Source: Sarcomyxa edulis (Eukaryota; Basidiomycota; Agaricomycetes; Agaricales; Mycenaceae). Taken from it: DNA of 64,000 nucleotides. Location: assembly GCA_009761415.1 (NCBI GenBank), contig QUOL01000011.1:744001-808000 (forward strand). Direction: 5' to 3'. Shown here in pieces: positions 22,685-33,488 of the stretch (the first letter of the stretch is position 1; each line of letters begins with the position of its first letter). The notes beneath the pieces were generated by a model, which did not search any database, was not told the origin of the DNA, and saw nothing but the letters and a program-made list of their open reading frames with translations. The translations under genes and the position numbers were made by a program.

Positions 22685-24177
22685 CTATGTGCTGTCCTCT
22701 GATGTCGGCACCCACGCCGGTACCTTCCATTCATCGCAGGTCTTCATCCTCTCTAAAAAGAGCCGCACGTATGTCGCAGTCGTATCAGATGCCAGAGCAT
22801 GACATGCACCGAAGAGCAATGCCTCACATGCGACCTGAAGGATGGACGGTCGACTCCGGTTACGCAGTTTCACTCCAGGCGAATCCGCCCACACCAACAG
22901 TTCGGATCCGATCAGGAGCTTGTGCACTTCCGCAGCCCCCCCGTGTCTGCTGGCGCAAGTCTTTTCTGTGATACGAGGATTCAAAAGTAATGGACTGCCA
23001 TACTGTCCAATTCGTCACAACCATCAGTTAAACGGTTCCGTAGATCTCAACATGCACTTACGTTGAAAAACAACTCAGCGAGACGTTTCCTCCCGGTGTC
23101 TATGTTATCCCGCGTTTTCTTCCAAGCAGTGAACTTCTTAACAATGTCGGGCTCCTTCATCTTCTGGTCTTTCTGTGTCTATGGGGGATGTTTTTAACGT
23201 GACGGTGATCGAGAAAGTACACCTTGCCTCAGACAGTTTCTCGAAACATGTTTGATGCTCAGATTGAAACATTTGGTTCCTCCAAATCTTTTGGTCTGCT
23301 GCAGATAACCTGGCCCACGCTACAACAAACTCGATGGCGTGAATCTTGCGATGCAGCGATGCGATAAATGTCGATGACACGGGGCCACTTGTTTGACGCT
23401 CAGTCATCTTTGGCCCATGTCGTCAGCCGCGTAACTCCATCATGAAGAATATGTCTTAGACACACCTGCGCTCTTCTAGTCAGGGAATTCAGGGAATTGT
23501 TGGTGCCAAGTAACAAGCACCTATGTGCGTCTCGCAGTTGCTTTTCCCACTCAGGTGATTTCTTCCTCTTCTTGTATTGCAGCATACAAGTTATCTGATA
23601 TACGATCAGCTGGTTTGTGCGGTGCTGGATCGTTTTGGACATCACCCAGGTAGTTTCATCCATATATATCACCCCCCGCATCATTGGTTCCACAACTTCT
23701 CGTACGGTCTCGTGGGTGAAAGGCGTAACTCCGGCATCTTCCTCTAGCAGCTGGATCATTTCTGGCCGGGTTAGAGGTTCCAACTCCCAATTTTTAAGCA
23801 GGGTGAGTGTAAGTAAGCCCTTGAGAGTCCACCCGCAGTAAATAGAGACGCGATACACCTAGTCTAGAACGACTGACCAGGTCAGGACCACTCGCGGTGG
23901 AGCCGGAGGTTGACTTATGCTTCCTTTCCCCTTGCCTCCCTGTCTCGGCAGTTGTGATTCCCTAAAACCTGGTTTGTAAGAGTGGTCCACGGATAATCTG
24001 CCAACAGACCTGTATAATGCCGCGAGAAGTGGCGACTGCAACTAAATCATTGATGCTATTTTGAACACCTTCGTGTGGTGTCGGATATAGACTGCCCAGG
24101 ATGTGACACGCCTTGCTGAGCACCGTATGGAATTCATCTAGGAGTTGAGCTTGGTGTTGGGGACAGAAGTCGGCCAT
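22685..24177 (-). CDS. Gene X: intron-rich unknown protein, probably frame-damaged
   Basis: Unknown function. Exons that join cleanly: 23466-23819 (LKNWELEPLTRPEMIQLLEE, MDETTWVMSKTIQHRTNQ, LQYKKRKKSPEWEKQL), 23228-23398 (GPVSSTFIASLHRKIHAIEF), 23062-23172 (KKFTAWKKTRDNIDTGRKRL) and 22685-23002 (RITEKTCASRHGGAAEVHKL, SILQVACEALLFGACHALAS, WKVPAWVP). The first exon starts at 24177 (MADFCPQHQAQLLDEFHTVL). One intron appears to use a GC donor. Between the first exon and LKNWELEP the frame changes around a GTTTTAG run near 23967, and a Lys/Gly-rich linker reads in a second frame; I suspect a one-base slip. No catalytic motif or membrane span is seen. It diverges from gene Y 586 bp away. Confidence 0.55.
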
Positions 24178-24763
24178 TGCATGCTAGTTCTAGTCTCGCG
24201 GCCCCCTCCCATGGACGACTTCTGGTGACTGTCACTGTCACATCTCCCTCAATGAACTCTCGTCAACTGTATTTGGCCCCGATTGTTCTACCTACTGGGA
24301 TGCGCGTCTTTGTGAGTGCACTACCGCGCTATTGGGTGTCAGATCATTCTAATATAGTCACTAGAAACTCTATTCAAAGCACACTGGTTCTGACCTTCGC
24401 GACGAAAACCCAAGGAAAAAGAGAAAGGTTTGTGCATTCCTACATATTAACATCTCCTCGCATCTTAGAACAGTTCTTGCCCTATCGGAAGGAAGTTACT
24501 TGGGGTCTAAACTCATATCGCGAGATCTCACCCGCACCGCAGAAGCATAAGGAGACTGAGCTCGATGAGATGTAGGAACTGGTGCGCTGCATTACCACCA
24601 CAAAACTTTGTATTTTGGCATGTATGGTAGCAAAGTCTAGGAGACTATGGTAACATGAGCCTGGGAAGATCATCTGATAAACGTAGCAGCTCTCAATTTA
24701 AGCTTTCGAGGGGATGTTCATGCGATACGAGGCGTTAGCTAACTATCCACAGGCATTGACACC

Positions 24764-26259
24764 ATGTCCTCCCGCCAACCTGGGAATCAACCTGTACCTC
24801 CGAAGAATGTACAAAAGTGTCTCGCAGATACAGATCCTGAGGTTACGCGACTCCAGGGCATGTACGTTTGTGTTTTTTTATCATAACAATCGACAGTGAC
24901 AAGTCGTATGTCGCAGGCAGCAACAGCTGAACCCAAAGCAAACCCTTCAATCCAATGCCACAGGTCCTCCCCCTAGTAAGAGGTAAAGTACCGTCATCCG
25001 AGCACGCTACAGTCGTTAATGATGCAATGGAAGAGCGAGACAAGCTACCCCAGGGCCATCCCGAGTACGTGGTTTGTGCGCATATACTCTCATCATTGAC
25101 TAAATCATGCAGTAGCTTGCAAAAACACCCTCGGCAGAGGCAGGCCAAGATCCCCCCTCCCAAAACACACGATCCGCGAGTAGAAAACAAGTGAGTCACC
25201 TCAATGCGTGCCTTCTTGCAGCCGGGCTCAGTACTGTTGCTATTGTAAGATTGAGGAAGCCGAAGCGTCTAGTAAACCCGTTAAGAAAGGGCCTCCTGGT
25301 TACCGTGGTGCCATTCCACCCGGCCGCAGTGTTGACTCACGGGAGGTAGGGGGCAAAGCCACGGGCGAGGGCAAGAAGAAACCTAAACCCAAACCCAAGC
25401 CCAAAGCCGTGAGTAGACAAGCATGTCATATCGTGATCACCGTCCTGAAACTCGTGAAATCAACAGCCCAGTCGTGCAGCCTCACTAGCACCGTCCGAAG
25501 CACTCGAGTTTCACATGTACGAGGTCGACGAGTTAGCGCCAGATTCTCAAGACAAACCTAAACTCAAAGCTAAACAGCCCAAGGCGGTAAGCTGATCTCA
25601 GACACAAGGATCATCACAATCGAACTCATATTGTTCTAGTATACCCGGGCCAATATCGAAGCCATTTCTGACACAATGTATGGCGTCCGTGGCCTGCCAA
25701 ATTGTATTAGCAACGCCGCCCAGGGGACTGCAACGTTTACTGCCCTCAGCTTTGGCGCACAATGTTCACAGGCCAAATTGCAAGCTCTGCAACTCCAGGT
25801 GGACATGCGGCGATTAGACCTCGAGCACCGCAAATTCAAATTGAAGCTGACACTGATAAACGAGCAACGCCTCCGTGAGGACCTGCTGCCTCTGGCAACG
25901 CATGGTCTATTCCATGACGACAATTTGCATCTGGCCAACAGGGTGCATAGCCTCACACGTAGCATCTGATGATGTCCAGTATGAACGGAGACCCTGCCGG
26001 CCTCGACGCCGACTTTTCAGAAGTCCAGCCGGTGGGGCGCATGACAGAGTCCATGAACCTGCATGAATTTTTGGCAGACGCCGACGAGTCCTTGATTGAG
26101 GCCTACCACGCCGGCCAGCATGAAGATACCGACAATGCACGCGAAAGCCTACATGATGCTCAGGACGGTGGTGCGCCGGAATATTACCGTGCAGACATGC
26201 ACGGTGACGGCGCCGAGGAATCAGAAGATGAAGATGAAGACGTTTTAAGTTTAGAGTAG
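24764..26259 (+). pseudogene. Gene Y: unknown coiled-coil protein with acidic tail, frame broken
   Basis: Unknown function. Starts MSSRQPGNQPVPPKNVQKCL. Short exons with GT-AG introns follow (ERDKLPQGHPEYVV, YCCYCKIEEAEASS, then a Lys/Pro-rich repeat, LEFHMYEVDELAPDSQDKP). A long helical exon comes next (AKLQALQLQVDMRRLDLEHR, LKLTLINEQRLRED, THGLFHDDNLHLANRVHSL) and ends in a stop at about 25969. The acidic stretch right after (LHEFLADADESLIEAYHAGQ, YYRADMHGDGAEESEDEDED) is open in another frame to 26259. Such an acidic end normally belongs to the same protein, so I read a single-base frameshift near 25965. Cys-x2-Cys in the middle may bind metal. It is divergently paired with X and converges on Z, with 296 bp between their stops. 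Confidence 0.5.
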
Positions 26260-26555
26260 AATGCAGAGAACTTCCAAGTGGTCTTGTGTGTCAAATTTCC
26301 CTCCTGCGCGTAGAGCTCCAACTCACGTCTCCATTTTGTTTAGGTCTCTGGTTGATGCCTGATGAATGTCATGATTTTAGTCATACATACCTTCTTGACA
26401 CTCACCCGTGATCTCATCTCTCTAGCTCATACTGATACTGACTCGAGATGTACGTGGCTTCGTGTATTAGCGATCCTCCTTTCCCTTTTTTTGTTTGCTC
26501 AACTCAACAGATTTCTTGGTGTACAATGTTGTGGCTGTTTTTGTGACTTTACCAA

Positions 26556-28244
26556 TTACCCGTATCGACCGTGTCTTAAATAGTTATTGATGTTTATAAC
26601 GTGCGACTGAGCGAAGGTACAAGCTTGGCGAGATGGATAAAACCCCAGAAACTCTCGAACATAAAGCTCGAGCGACTTGTCCAGGGTGGATGTAACAAGT
26701 CTTCTTACGACCTCGCTTCCAAACATCGCATCCTCCCAAACCTCCTTTGACTCCTCCGGAAGGTGTTGCACGTATTTCGCCACCTCTGCCAATATATGCG
26801 GGAACTCTCGAGTACACTTGTTTGGGCTCAGGATCTGAGGGTCCCAAAATGGATCCAGCAAGACTGCGGTACCGAGCTAGGTGAGATGCGCATCAGTCAT
26901 GATCATGCGTACATGATTAAATAACTTACCGTATCAAAGGCCTCCTTAGCCCGATGCCGGCTTGTGATGATAGGTTCAAGACCCTTACGCCACTTCTGAT
27001 ATTCATCACCGAGCTCACGTGCATGAGATGTCGCCTGTTTTGCGAAGCCTCGCACACTTGGATTGCCTTTGCCCCGCTCTGTGTAGAATGCGCGTTCATA
27101 AAATGCCGTCTTACGTTGTGTACCACCCTTCCCTTTACCGAGTTCCACCCATTCGTTGTCAAATTTGATCTGCGCTACCTGATTTATGACGTATCGGTGG
27201 TACATGTCGGCGGTACACCCAACGGTTGAGACTCTTAAGGCCTACGCAGACGAGACTACATCAATCCTTGTCTTCTTGGGCAGACTGGACATACCTCGTG
27301 CCGGGCACACTGTCTCTCTTGGATATTCTCCACCTTGTCAGCTTTTCGAAGACTGATTAACGATTCCAAGCAAGCGGGTGCTTTCGATATACATGCCATG
27401 GATTTGATCTGGGGATTGTCATTATGATAAGATCAAACAGTTACTGCGCTCCTCACCCATGCTTCTTTATCGGAGGAATTGTAACCACGTAATATGGTCC
27501 GTAGTGCTGCATCCTCTACCTTGGCCAGACTCATTCCCTTCTGACCTCTGTTGAGCATATCCAACCACTCTGTTGGACCTACAGGCGGGTGTCCAATAAT
27601 GTACACTATATTGTGGACGCGTTTCTGGCTACGGACCTGTTGGGATTTGTGCTAAAGAACTCTGCCTATATTTCGCTTTCAGCCCCTTTACTTGTTTACT
27701 ATTGTTTACTTCAGATGACTTAGCCTTCCCTGGAGTCAGCTCACTGCTCTTTATCTTTGACAGTGAAGCTCGACTCCAGGTACATCGTCTTACTCTACTT
27801 AATATACTTATCTTTGACAGTGAAGCTCGACTCCAGTGCTCTCTGAAGTGTCTCCCTTCAATAGGACCGCGATGGACTGGTGACCTCTCAGACGGGAGAT
27901 GGAAAGGATGGGGACAATGGACGAACTAGTTTTGGGGCGACTGTAAATTCGACTGGTTTTGTGGCAGTCTGATCCTCCTCCTCCTCCTCCTCCTCCGGCT
28001 CCTCCTCTGGGTTCTGATGCCGTGCCTGATCATCTTCTCCATCGTGAGTTCTTCCGCCCTGGTCTTCGCTGAGTGACGAATGTCGTCCCATGGCGGACGC
28101 ATTACCTTTTATCTGTTTTGTGAGAGTATTTATGGAAGAACGAAGCCCCCGCCGTGTATTGGGACTGAGTGTTGCATTTAGTTCGGAAACATTATCTCTA
28201 ATGTACGTCAAGTATGAGATGAGGGAGTCGGGTGTCAACGGCAT
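26556..28244 (-). pseudogene. Gene Z: unknown protein interrupted by an LTR-like insertion
   Basis: Unknown function. The first exon starts at 28244 (MPLTPDSLISYLTYIRDNV, SPNTRRGLRSSINTLTKQI) and runs into a Glu-rich block. The next coding part (RSQKRVHNIVYIIGHPPVGP, LNRGQKGMSLAKVEDAALRT) lies left of a 226-bp insertion. Further exons include one with CISKAPACLESLISLRKADK, 26930-27178 (VAQIKFDNEWVELGKGKGG, FYERAFYTERGKGNPSVRGF) and 26556-26876 (LGTAVLLDPFWDPQILSPNK, YVQHLPEESKEVWEDAMFG, REFLGFYPSRQACTFAQ), all joined by standard introns. The insertion carries a perfect GGACC duplication, and the two sides are also out of frame (a TGA precedes the insertion). It was therefore a spliced gene, now likely dead. 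Confidence 0.55.
27638..27863 (+). repeat. 226-bp LTR-like element, copy C, with 5-bp target duplication GGACC
   Basis: Same family as A and B. GGACC at 27633-27637 is repeated at 27864-27868, a 5-bp duplication typical of integrase-mediated LTR-element insertion. Ends TGTTG...CAATA form an imperfect short inverted repeat, as LTR ends do. No polyprotein is nearby, so the simplest reading is a solo LTR. It lies inside gene Z. Confidence 0.9.
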
Positions 28245-28921
28245 TATGTAGTAGGAGGTAAAGAGTGAGATGCGATGCGACCATGTGACGTCGATGTAAT
28301 TAACCCGAATCCAAATACAGTACAGACGCGAATGAACACGATATACGCACAATTGTTGGGTTATCACTATATCACCATCCGAGATCAGTGTATATGCGCG
28401 ATGACTGGTCTGGAAGGATATACTGACAAGCAATCAGGCATCTCAATCACGGCGGAACATGACTGTTTCAGCTACGAGCCTCTCGATTTCTGCGTAGTCG
28501 GTGATAATGCCGCGCGCTATGAAGGCAAAGGCAGAGTTAGTGTATATGCGCAATTAGTTGTCCGGAAAGATAAACTGACAGGCTACCAGGCACTCCCATG
28601 AAGCCACGGCAGACACCCAGAGCTCTTGGGGTGTCCAAGAAGGACGATGTTTGTGCAAACGACTCATGAATAAAACGGCGTAGTATTCACGGTAAGCATG
28701 CTGCCTCAGAGTCTATAATGCGCTGAATTAATATACAAGACAGAATGCATCCTTCAAAACATACCACTTTGGTATACGGGGATTTGGCCATGACGGTCGA
28801 TAGAAGTTACGATTCAATACGTGAAGTCACAGCGGATTCAATCTAATCCCGTCACGCAGCGCGTCCAATTCTTCGTCTACAACACCCACATCGCGACTAG
28901 ATCATCTTAATCGTATACAGC

Positions 28922-30468
28922 ATGCAGTACCTCGCCCTTACAATTGGGTTACACTCCTTGTCAATAGAGGTGAGACCTCTGTTTTCTGGAATCGTGTGCA
29001 TCTCGCTGAAAACTGCCCAAGATAATCAGCGAAATCGCTCTTCAACTCATCTTGGAGACAGACCTCAAGTCTTTGTTCTGCCTTGTGCAAACCAACCGCT
29101 GGCTTTATTACGGGTTAGACGCGCCAATGATTTGGGAGTTTGCTTTGACTCACATTGGGGTCTATGACTTACCCGATCGTGACGTTAATGCAACTCCCCG
29201 ACTCAAAGTGATGCAAATTCGCAACAGCTTGCAGCGCGATTTCTCCGTTGCACAACTCCTAGTACAAGAATATTTCCCGAACGAGTGTATATCGTGAGCA
29301 TATATATGCATTTATGGCTTTCTCACCACGTATATCGCCTCTAACTCGCCGCTGGGACAGTTATCCTGAGCCTGCTGTGCTCAATGACTTGCTCCAACTT
29401 GCCGGGTTTCCAGTTTCTCAGGCGTTGTTTCGCCGCGCATTGTCTCTGACATCCTCGTATTTCAAGTACGTGTCGGAGGGTCAAGCTACCCTTTGGAGCG
29501 GCGATACCTTTCATACGTCAAAGATTTCCAGGGCCAACAATCAATTAGGCCCCCAGACAACCACGCGTATCCATTACTTCGAGCGTCGCCAGACCTACCC
29601 TGCCCCATATCCTACTGGACTTGTTCCGACATCCATCTTGATCTTGTTCACCAGCAGTGTTGGCCGAAAGACAGGCGCCGCAAATGCATCCAAGTCTCAC
29701 ATCAGATTTGCGCAACACAAATACCCTTGCGCCCAACAGCTTATCAACACAACCGTCGAGGCGACCAGAATCGAGTGTCAGCTTGCGGTCTTGGAGATTC
29801 CGAAATTATTGTTTTACATTCCCATGATGACGGACCTCAAGCTACTGCACAAGGCCCCAGGTGCCCCTTCGCACTATCAAATGCATTGAAGACATGCCCA
29901 GCAAGACCCTCGAGCGTCTCCAGGATGGAGCAGACCTCTTCAAGATTCTTGCACAAGGCAATCCCGATCGTCAAGGTGTTCCGCAGGATACGCATTTATT
30001 TATACCCTATACTAAAGGTGATCCATTAGAGTTGGTCGATTGGCTAGGATACACCAAGAACATGACGGGCGGATCATCTATCGGGTACGGATTCGCGTGA
30101 GTCCATTCCTGTTCTATCTCATGTCCGAGTGAACCTTGATCGTAACCCTCCATTACAGAGGTGACGAGGCCTACCGCCACGGTTATGATGCGACTCTTTT
30201 CGGCCGGCACTACCTCGATTATGTCATCTCAGCATCGTTGACCGATCTACGTGCATATAACGCGGAGTGTATACAGAATGGCTGGGAACGGGAATACGTG
30301 CCCACTTTAGCAGAGGTCAGGGCCATGAACATGCACCCCGAAAGCGCCGACCGTATCTATCATCTTATCCATCGTTCGGAGTTTGACCGAGGTACTTCTC
30401 GTGGCGGAAACATGCATATAATAGGAGAGAGTACTCGCCACGAGGCTCACATTGAGGAGGTTGCTTGA
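28922..30468 (+). CDS. Gene W: unknown multi-exon protein with an F-box-like start
   Basis: Not firmly recognised. Exon 1 (28922-28969) and exon 2 (29022-29293) give SIEIISEIALQLILETDLKS then LFCLVQTNRWLYYGLDAPMI, a helical pattern like an F-box. Exon 3 from 29361 reads YPEPAVLNDLLQLAGFPVSQ. Between about 29490 and 29855 two frames are open for over 100 codons each, so the path is unclear. The last part is clear: MPSKTLERLQDGADLFKILA, WLGYTKNMTGGSSIGYGFA, a 58-nt intron, then GDEAYRHGYDATLFGRHYLD to a TGA at 30466-30468. It is divergently paired with Z across 677 bp. An E3-adaptor role would be inference from the weak F-box. Confidence 0.5.
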
Positions 30469-30923
30469 CCCTAGCTCGTGACCGTACCTGTTTCTTCTGC
30501 ACGGACACGTCTTATTCCAAAATACCGCGACGGTACCTCTTAAATTACAATCTCAACAGACGCGGGTATTTTTCTTGTCCTACGTACCGTTCCTGTCACG
30601 TCAACATTAAGAATTTCACCCCAGTTGAGATAGGACAGTGCAGAGCTGAGCCTTGAGGTGGTTGTGAAATTGAGGCAAACTTCTGAAGAGGTGTTATTCA
30701 CTGAAGATAACAGTTTGAGCAGACCTGCCCCGGGGATCCCTGGGGCGGATGCATGTGTAAGATACACGGTAGAGAAGATCAGAACATATTTTGGGGTACT
30801 TTATTGCCCGGAGCCGGTGGAAATTTGATCGTATTGATCCTATATATTTTTCTGGCTCGGACATATCAGTGTTATCACCTTCTTTAAGTTGTCCTGAGTA
30901 AACGTCTATTTCTTTTGGAGAGT

Positions 30924-31534
30924 GTTTTTCCCCCGACTCGGGGGGATTCCGGTCCTATCGAGCTTTGGTTATCTCTTGCTCGGGGATTCCTGCCCTTTCT
31001 TTTGAGACCGTTTTCCCCCCGAGCGGGGGGGATTCCTGTACTATCGAAACCTCTTGGTGCTCTCAAGGGTGTTTTTCCCCCGAGCCGGGGAGATTCCAGT
31101 CCTATCGAGCTTTCGTTATGTCTTGCTCGAGAGTGTTTTCCCCCCGAGCCGGGGGGATTCTTGGTTATCTCTTGCTCAAGAGTGTTTTCCCCCCGAGCCG
31201 GGGGGATTCCTGTACTATCCTAACAAACTTTTTGGTGCTCTCAAGGGTGTTTTCCCCCCGACTCGGGGGGATTCCGGTCCTATCGAGCTTTCGTTATGTC
31301 TTGCTCGAGAGTGTTTTTCCCCCGAGCCGGGGGGATTCCTGCCCTTTCTTTTGAGACCGTTTTCCCCCTGAGCCGGGGGGATTCTAGCATCATTGACTCA
31401 CTTGACACGGATGGGCTCGCCTGCGGCTCGCTCGCCTCCCCAAGACCTTGAAAAAAACAAGACAGAATGCAGCCCGGGTGATCCCCGGGGAGGATGTCAT
31501 TTGGGTCGTTTTCCCCCCGACTCGGGGGGATTCC
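30924..31534. repeat. Array of nine 27-bp C/G hairpin repeats with related spacers
   Basis: Copies start at 30924, 31010, 31071, 31135, 31184, 31249, 31313, 31359 and 31508. The core is a C5-6 run, GAGCC or GACTC, then a G4-7 run, bordered by GTTTT on the left and ATTCC on the right. The runs pair to form a 7-8 bp stem with a 1-3 nt loop. Spacers are 19-59 bp in the first eight copies and mostly related (TCCTATCGAGCTTT, CTCTTGGTGCTCTCAAGGGT recur), so larger units were duplicated too. The ninth copy is isolated by about 120 bp. Three frames are open through the array, but they only read the repeat and are not taken as genes. Confidence 0.9.
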
Positions 31535-31545
31535 CACCTTTTCAT

Positions 31546-31631
31546 GTATTCAGTTGGTTCGAAAACAGGCGCATTTTGTTCTTAGGAAGTATTCAGTTGG
31601 TTCGAAAACAGGCGCATTTCGTTCTTAGGAA
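31546..31631. repeat. Two tandem 43-bp units at the truncated end of a transposase
   Basis: Units at 31546-31588 and 31589-31631 are identical except for one base (T versus C in GCATTTTG/GCATTTCG). They contain GGTTCGAAAACAGGCG and sit exactly where the pogo-like transposase coding sequence ends, next to the last hairpin repeat. Confidence 0.85.
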
Positions 31632-33488
31632 GAAGACCACAACATCAAGGCCCTGGTATACATGGGTACCATGAGCTGGATAACACAGAACATGGATATG
31701 TGCACGTTGAGCGTACTCGAGAAAGTCGCGGGTGTAATGGGAGTTATGGCCGTCAACCAACAGTAAGCAAGTTCTTCCGTTCGCTTTTGCGCGTGTCTGC
31801 TGATCAAAATCCTTGATCCATTTAACACCAATCTCGCCATCTGTCCAGCCCTTTTTTGAGTGCCCAAGCCTGCAGCACTACATATCAGCATCCTCTTCGA
31901 GTTATGGTGAGAGGTACGTACGATGCATTAGTTGGGTTTTCTTGATCCCACTTGACCTGAAATGCCTTCCCCTTAAAGATCACAGCCGGTGCAAGTGATG
32001 TCCCATCGGCGCAGATAGTGACAATGACGGTAGTGTTCTCTCGTCCACCGTCACCTTGCTTGTGCTGAAACTTCTTCCCCGCAGGACCAATAACACGCTC
32101 CCGTGTTCCACCTGCTGGCCAAAACCCGGATTCATCGGCCGTGTAGGTGCACTCTTCAACAATCCGCTCCTTTTCCCAGTCCTCTAAGTCTTCAATCTCA
32201 GGCCCGCCTTCTTCTCGTACCCCTAGTGTCCCGTGCAACACTTTGTCCAACAGATCAAACCATGCTGTGTTGGTAGCTGGGTTAACGGCCCGCCCGCGAA
32301 CACTGTCCAACGGTCGTGCCCAATACATATGCAGCCTATCCGAGTACTTTTCGACAAATCGGTCCGTCCAACGTTTCCCCACCCCGTTCTGTGGGAAGTC
32401 ATCACCTAATCAAGCCCTGCAGATATCATTGACATGCTCTCTCAGTCTCCGGTGACTGAGAGGGAAGCCTCGGGAAGCCATTTCGACGGCATACTTGATG
32501 ACGATGTCCACTTCGCTTGGCAGGAGCCATGACTTAGCTGCATTGCTCTGGCTTTTGGGGACCCCTCCTTTGGCTAGTCGAAGTAGTGTGGATGAAGAGA
32601 GCTTGATTGTTTTCCTGGTCTCTGTGTACTGTGCATGGACGTGATCCGGGTCACCCTGCAATGAAAAATCTCTCAAATATTTACGAGTCAACGTATTGCC
32701 AAAGTCCGAACACCACATTCTGAGCATTCATCTTAGGCATATCTGGAAAAATTCTGAAGATGTGTAGTGGCCAAATGCCTCTGCATGGTAGATAATATTG
32801 ATGAAAACCCAGAAACCCAAAAATCCATAGAAGCGGGTCAAACAGATTTTGCGAGCTCGATGCTCACTATCGAGGCTCAAACAACACAGGAAACAATTTA
32901 TTTGATTATAAAGAAGATATAGACAGGTTTAGAGAGGTACACTGCCGGAATTGCGTGTATGAGGAGGGAAATATTACAGAGGCCTTGTAGTGAGTCAGCT
33001 CCGAAAAGTGAGACTCAAAACTCACTGTAGATCCATCTGATGCCACAAGTCACTTCCGTCTCTTAGGGTAATGAGATCTTTATGATACACGCCTGAGTTA
33101 CAGGTGGTCCACCGGGGTATCCGAGTGCTGTCCAGGCAGCACACAATGATTTTAGAGCAGATACGGGTGTCAAAAATGAGGATTGGCCGACTTGATTATC
33201 AGATAGTAAGAGAACAGATGGAGCAGTACATGTATGTGCAATTAATGCAAAAAATACGAAGGAAAACGGAGCATGAGTTGTCGAGGAAATGTTGTTTGAC
33301 CCGTTACATGTCCAGGCACAGTAGTACTCGGCCTCCATCCTCTCGCACACCTTTCGTAAACCATCCTTTTTATCCCCAGGTCCTTTTGCCTGCTCTTCGA
33401 GATAAGCTGTTACAGCCCGGGCCATGAGATCATCGTGGGCCTTTCGTGCTATCTGAGTCTTCTTTGTGTCGGATTTAGCGCGTCCCAT
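31593..33488 (-). pseudogene. pogo/Fot1-type (Tc1-mariner superfamily) DDE transposase, 3' truncated
   Basis: Reads from 33488 (MGRAKSDTKKTQIARKAHDD). After a roughly 650-nt non-coding interval comes the DNA-binding part (KLSSSTLLRLAKGGVPKSQS, WLLPSEVDIVIKYAVEMASR, FPLSHRRLREHVNDICRA), a CENP-B-like HTH. Then the DDE domain: first Asp in TADESGFWPAGGTRERVIG, second in LLLVDGHNSHY, third in YQGLDVVVF. Just past the third Asp the sequence switches to the 43-bp tandem units and stops. The C-terminal quarter of the family is missing. One intron (31869-31920 region) joins NPTNA to SLGHSKKGWTDGEIG. The very long gap after exon 1 suggests an insertion there. Confidence 0.8.

Noticed and set aside
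24177..24575. 132-codon plus-strand frame between genes X and Y
   Set aside because: Lies in their shared promoter, overlaps the X start, and shows no protein-like conservation pattern.
21744..27863. Full LTR retrotransposon with copies B and C as its two LTRs
   Set aside because: C has its own target duplication, outer flanks of B and C do not match, and no gag-pol sequence lies between them.
30915..31371. Three overlapping open frames (100-130 codons) through the hairpin array, reading repeats such as PPSRGDSC
   Set aside because: They only translate the tandem repeat; frames stay open because the units lack stops. No start context, introns or domain.
30924..31534. CRISPR array
   Set aside because: Eukaryotic context, no cas genes, and spacers are related to one another; it is a composite minisatellite.
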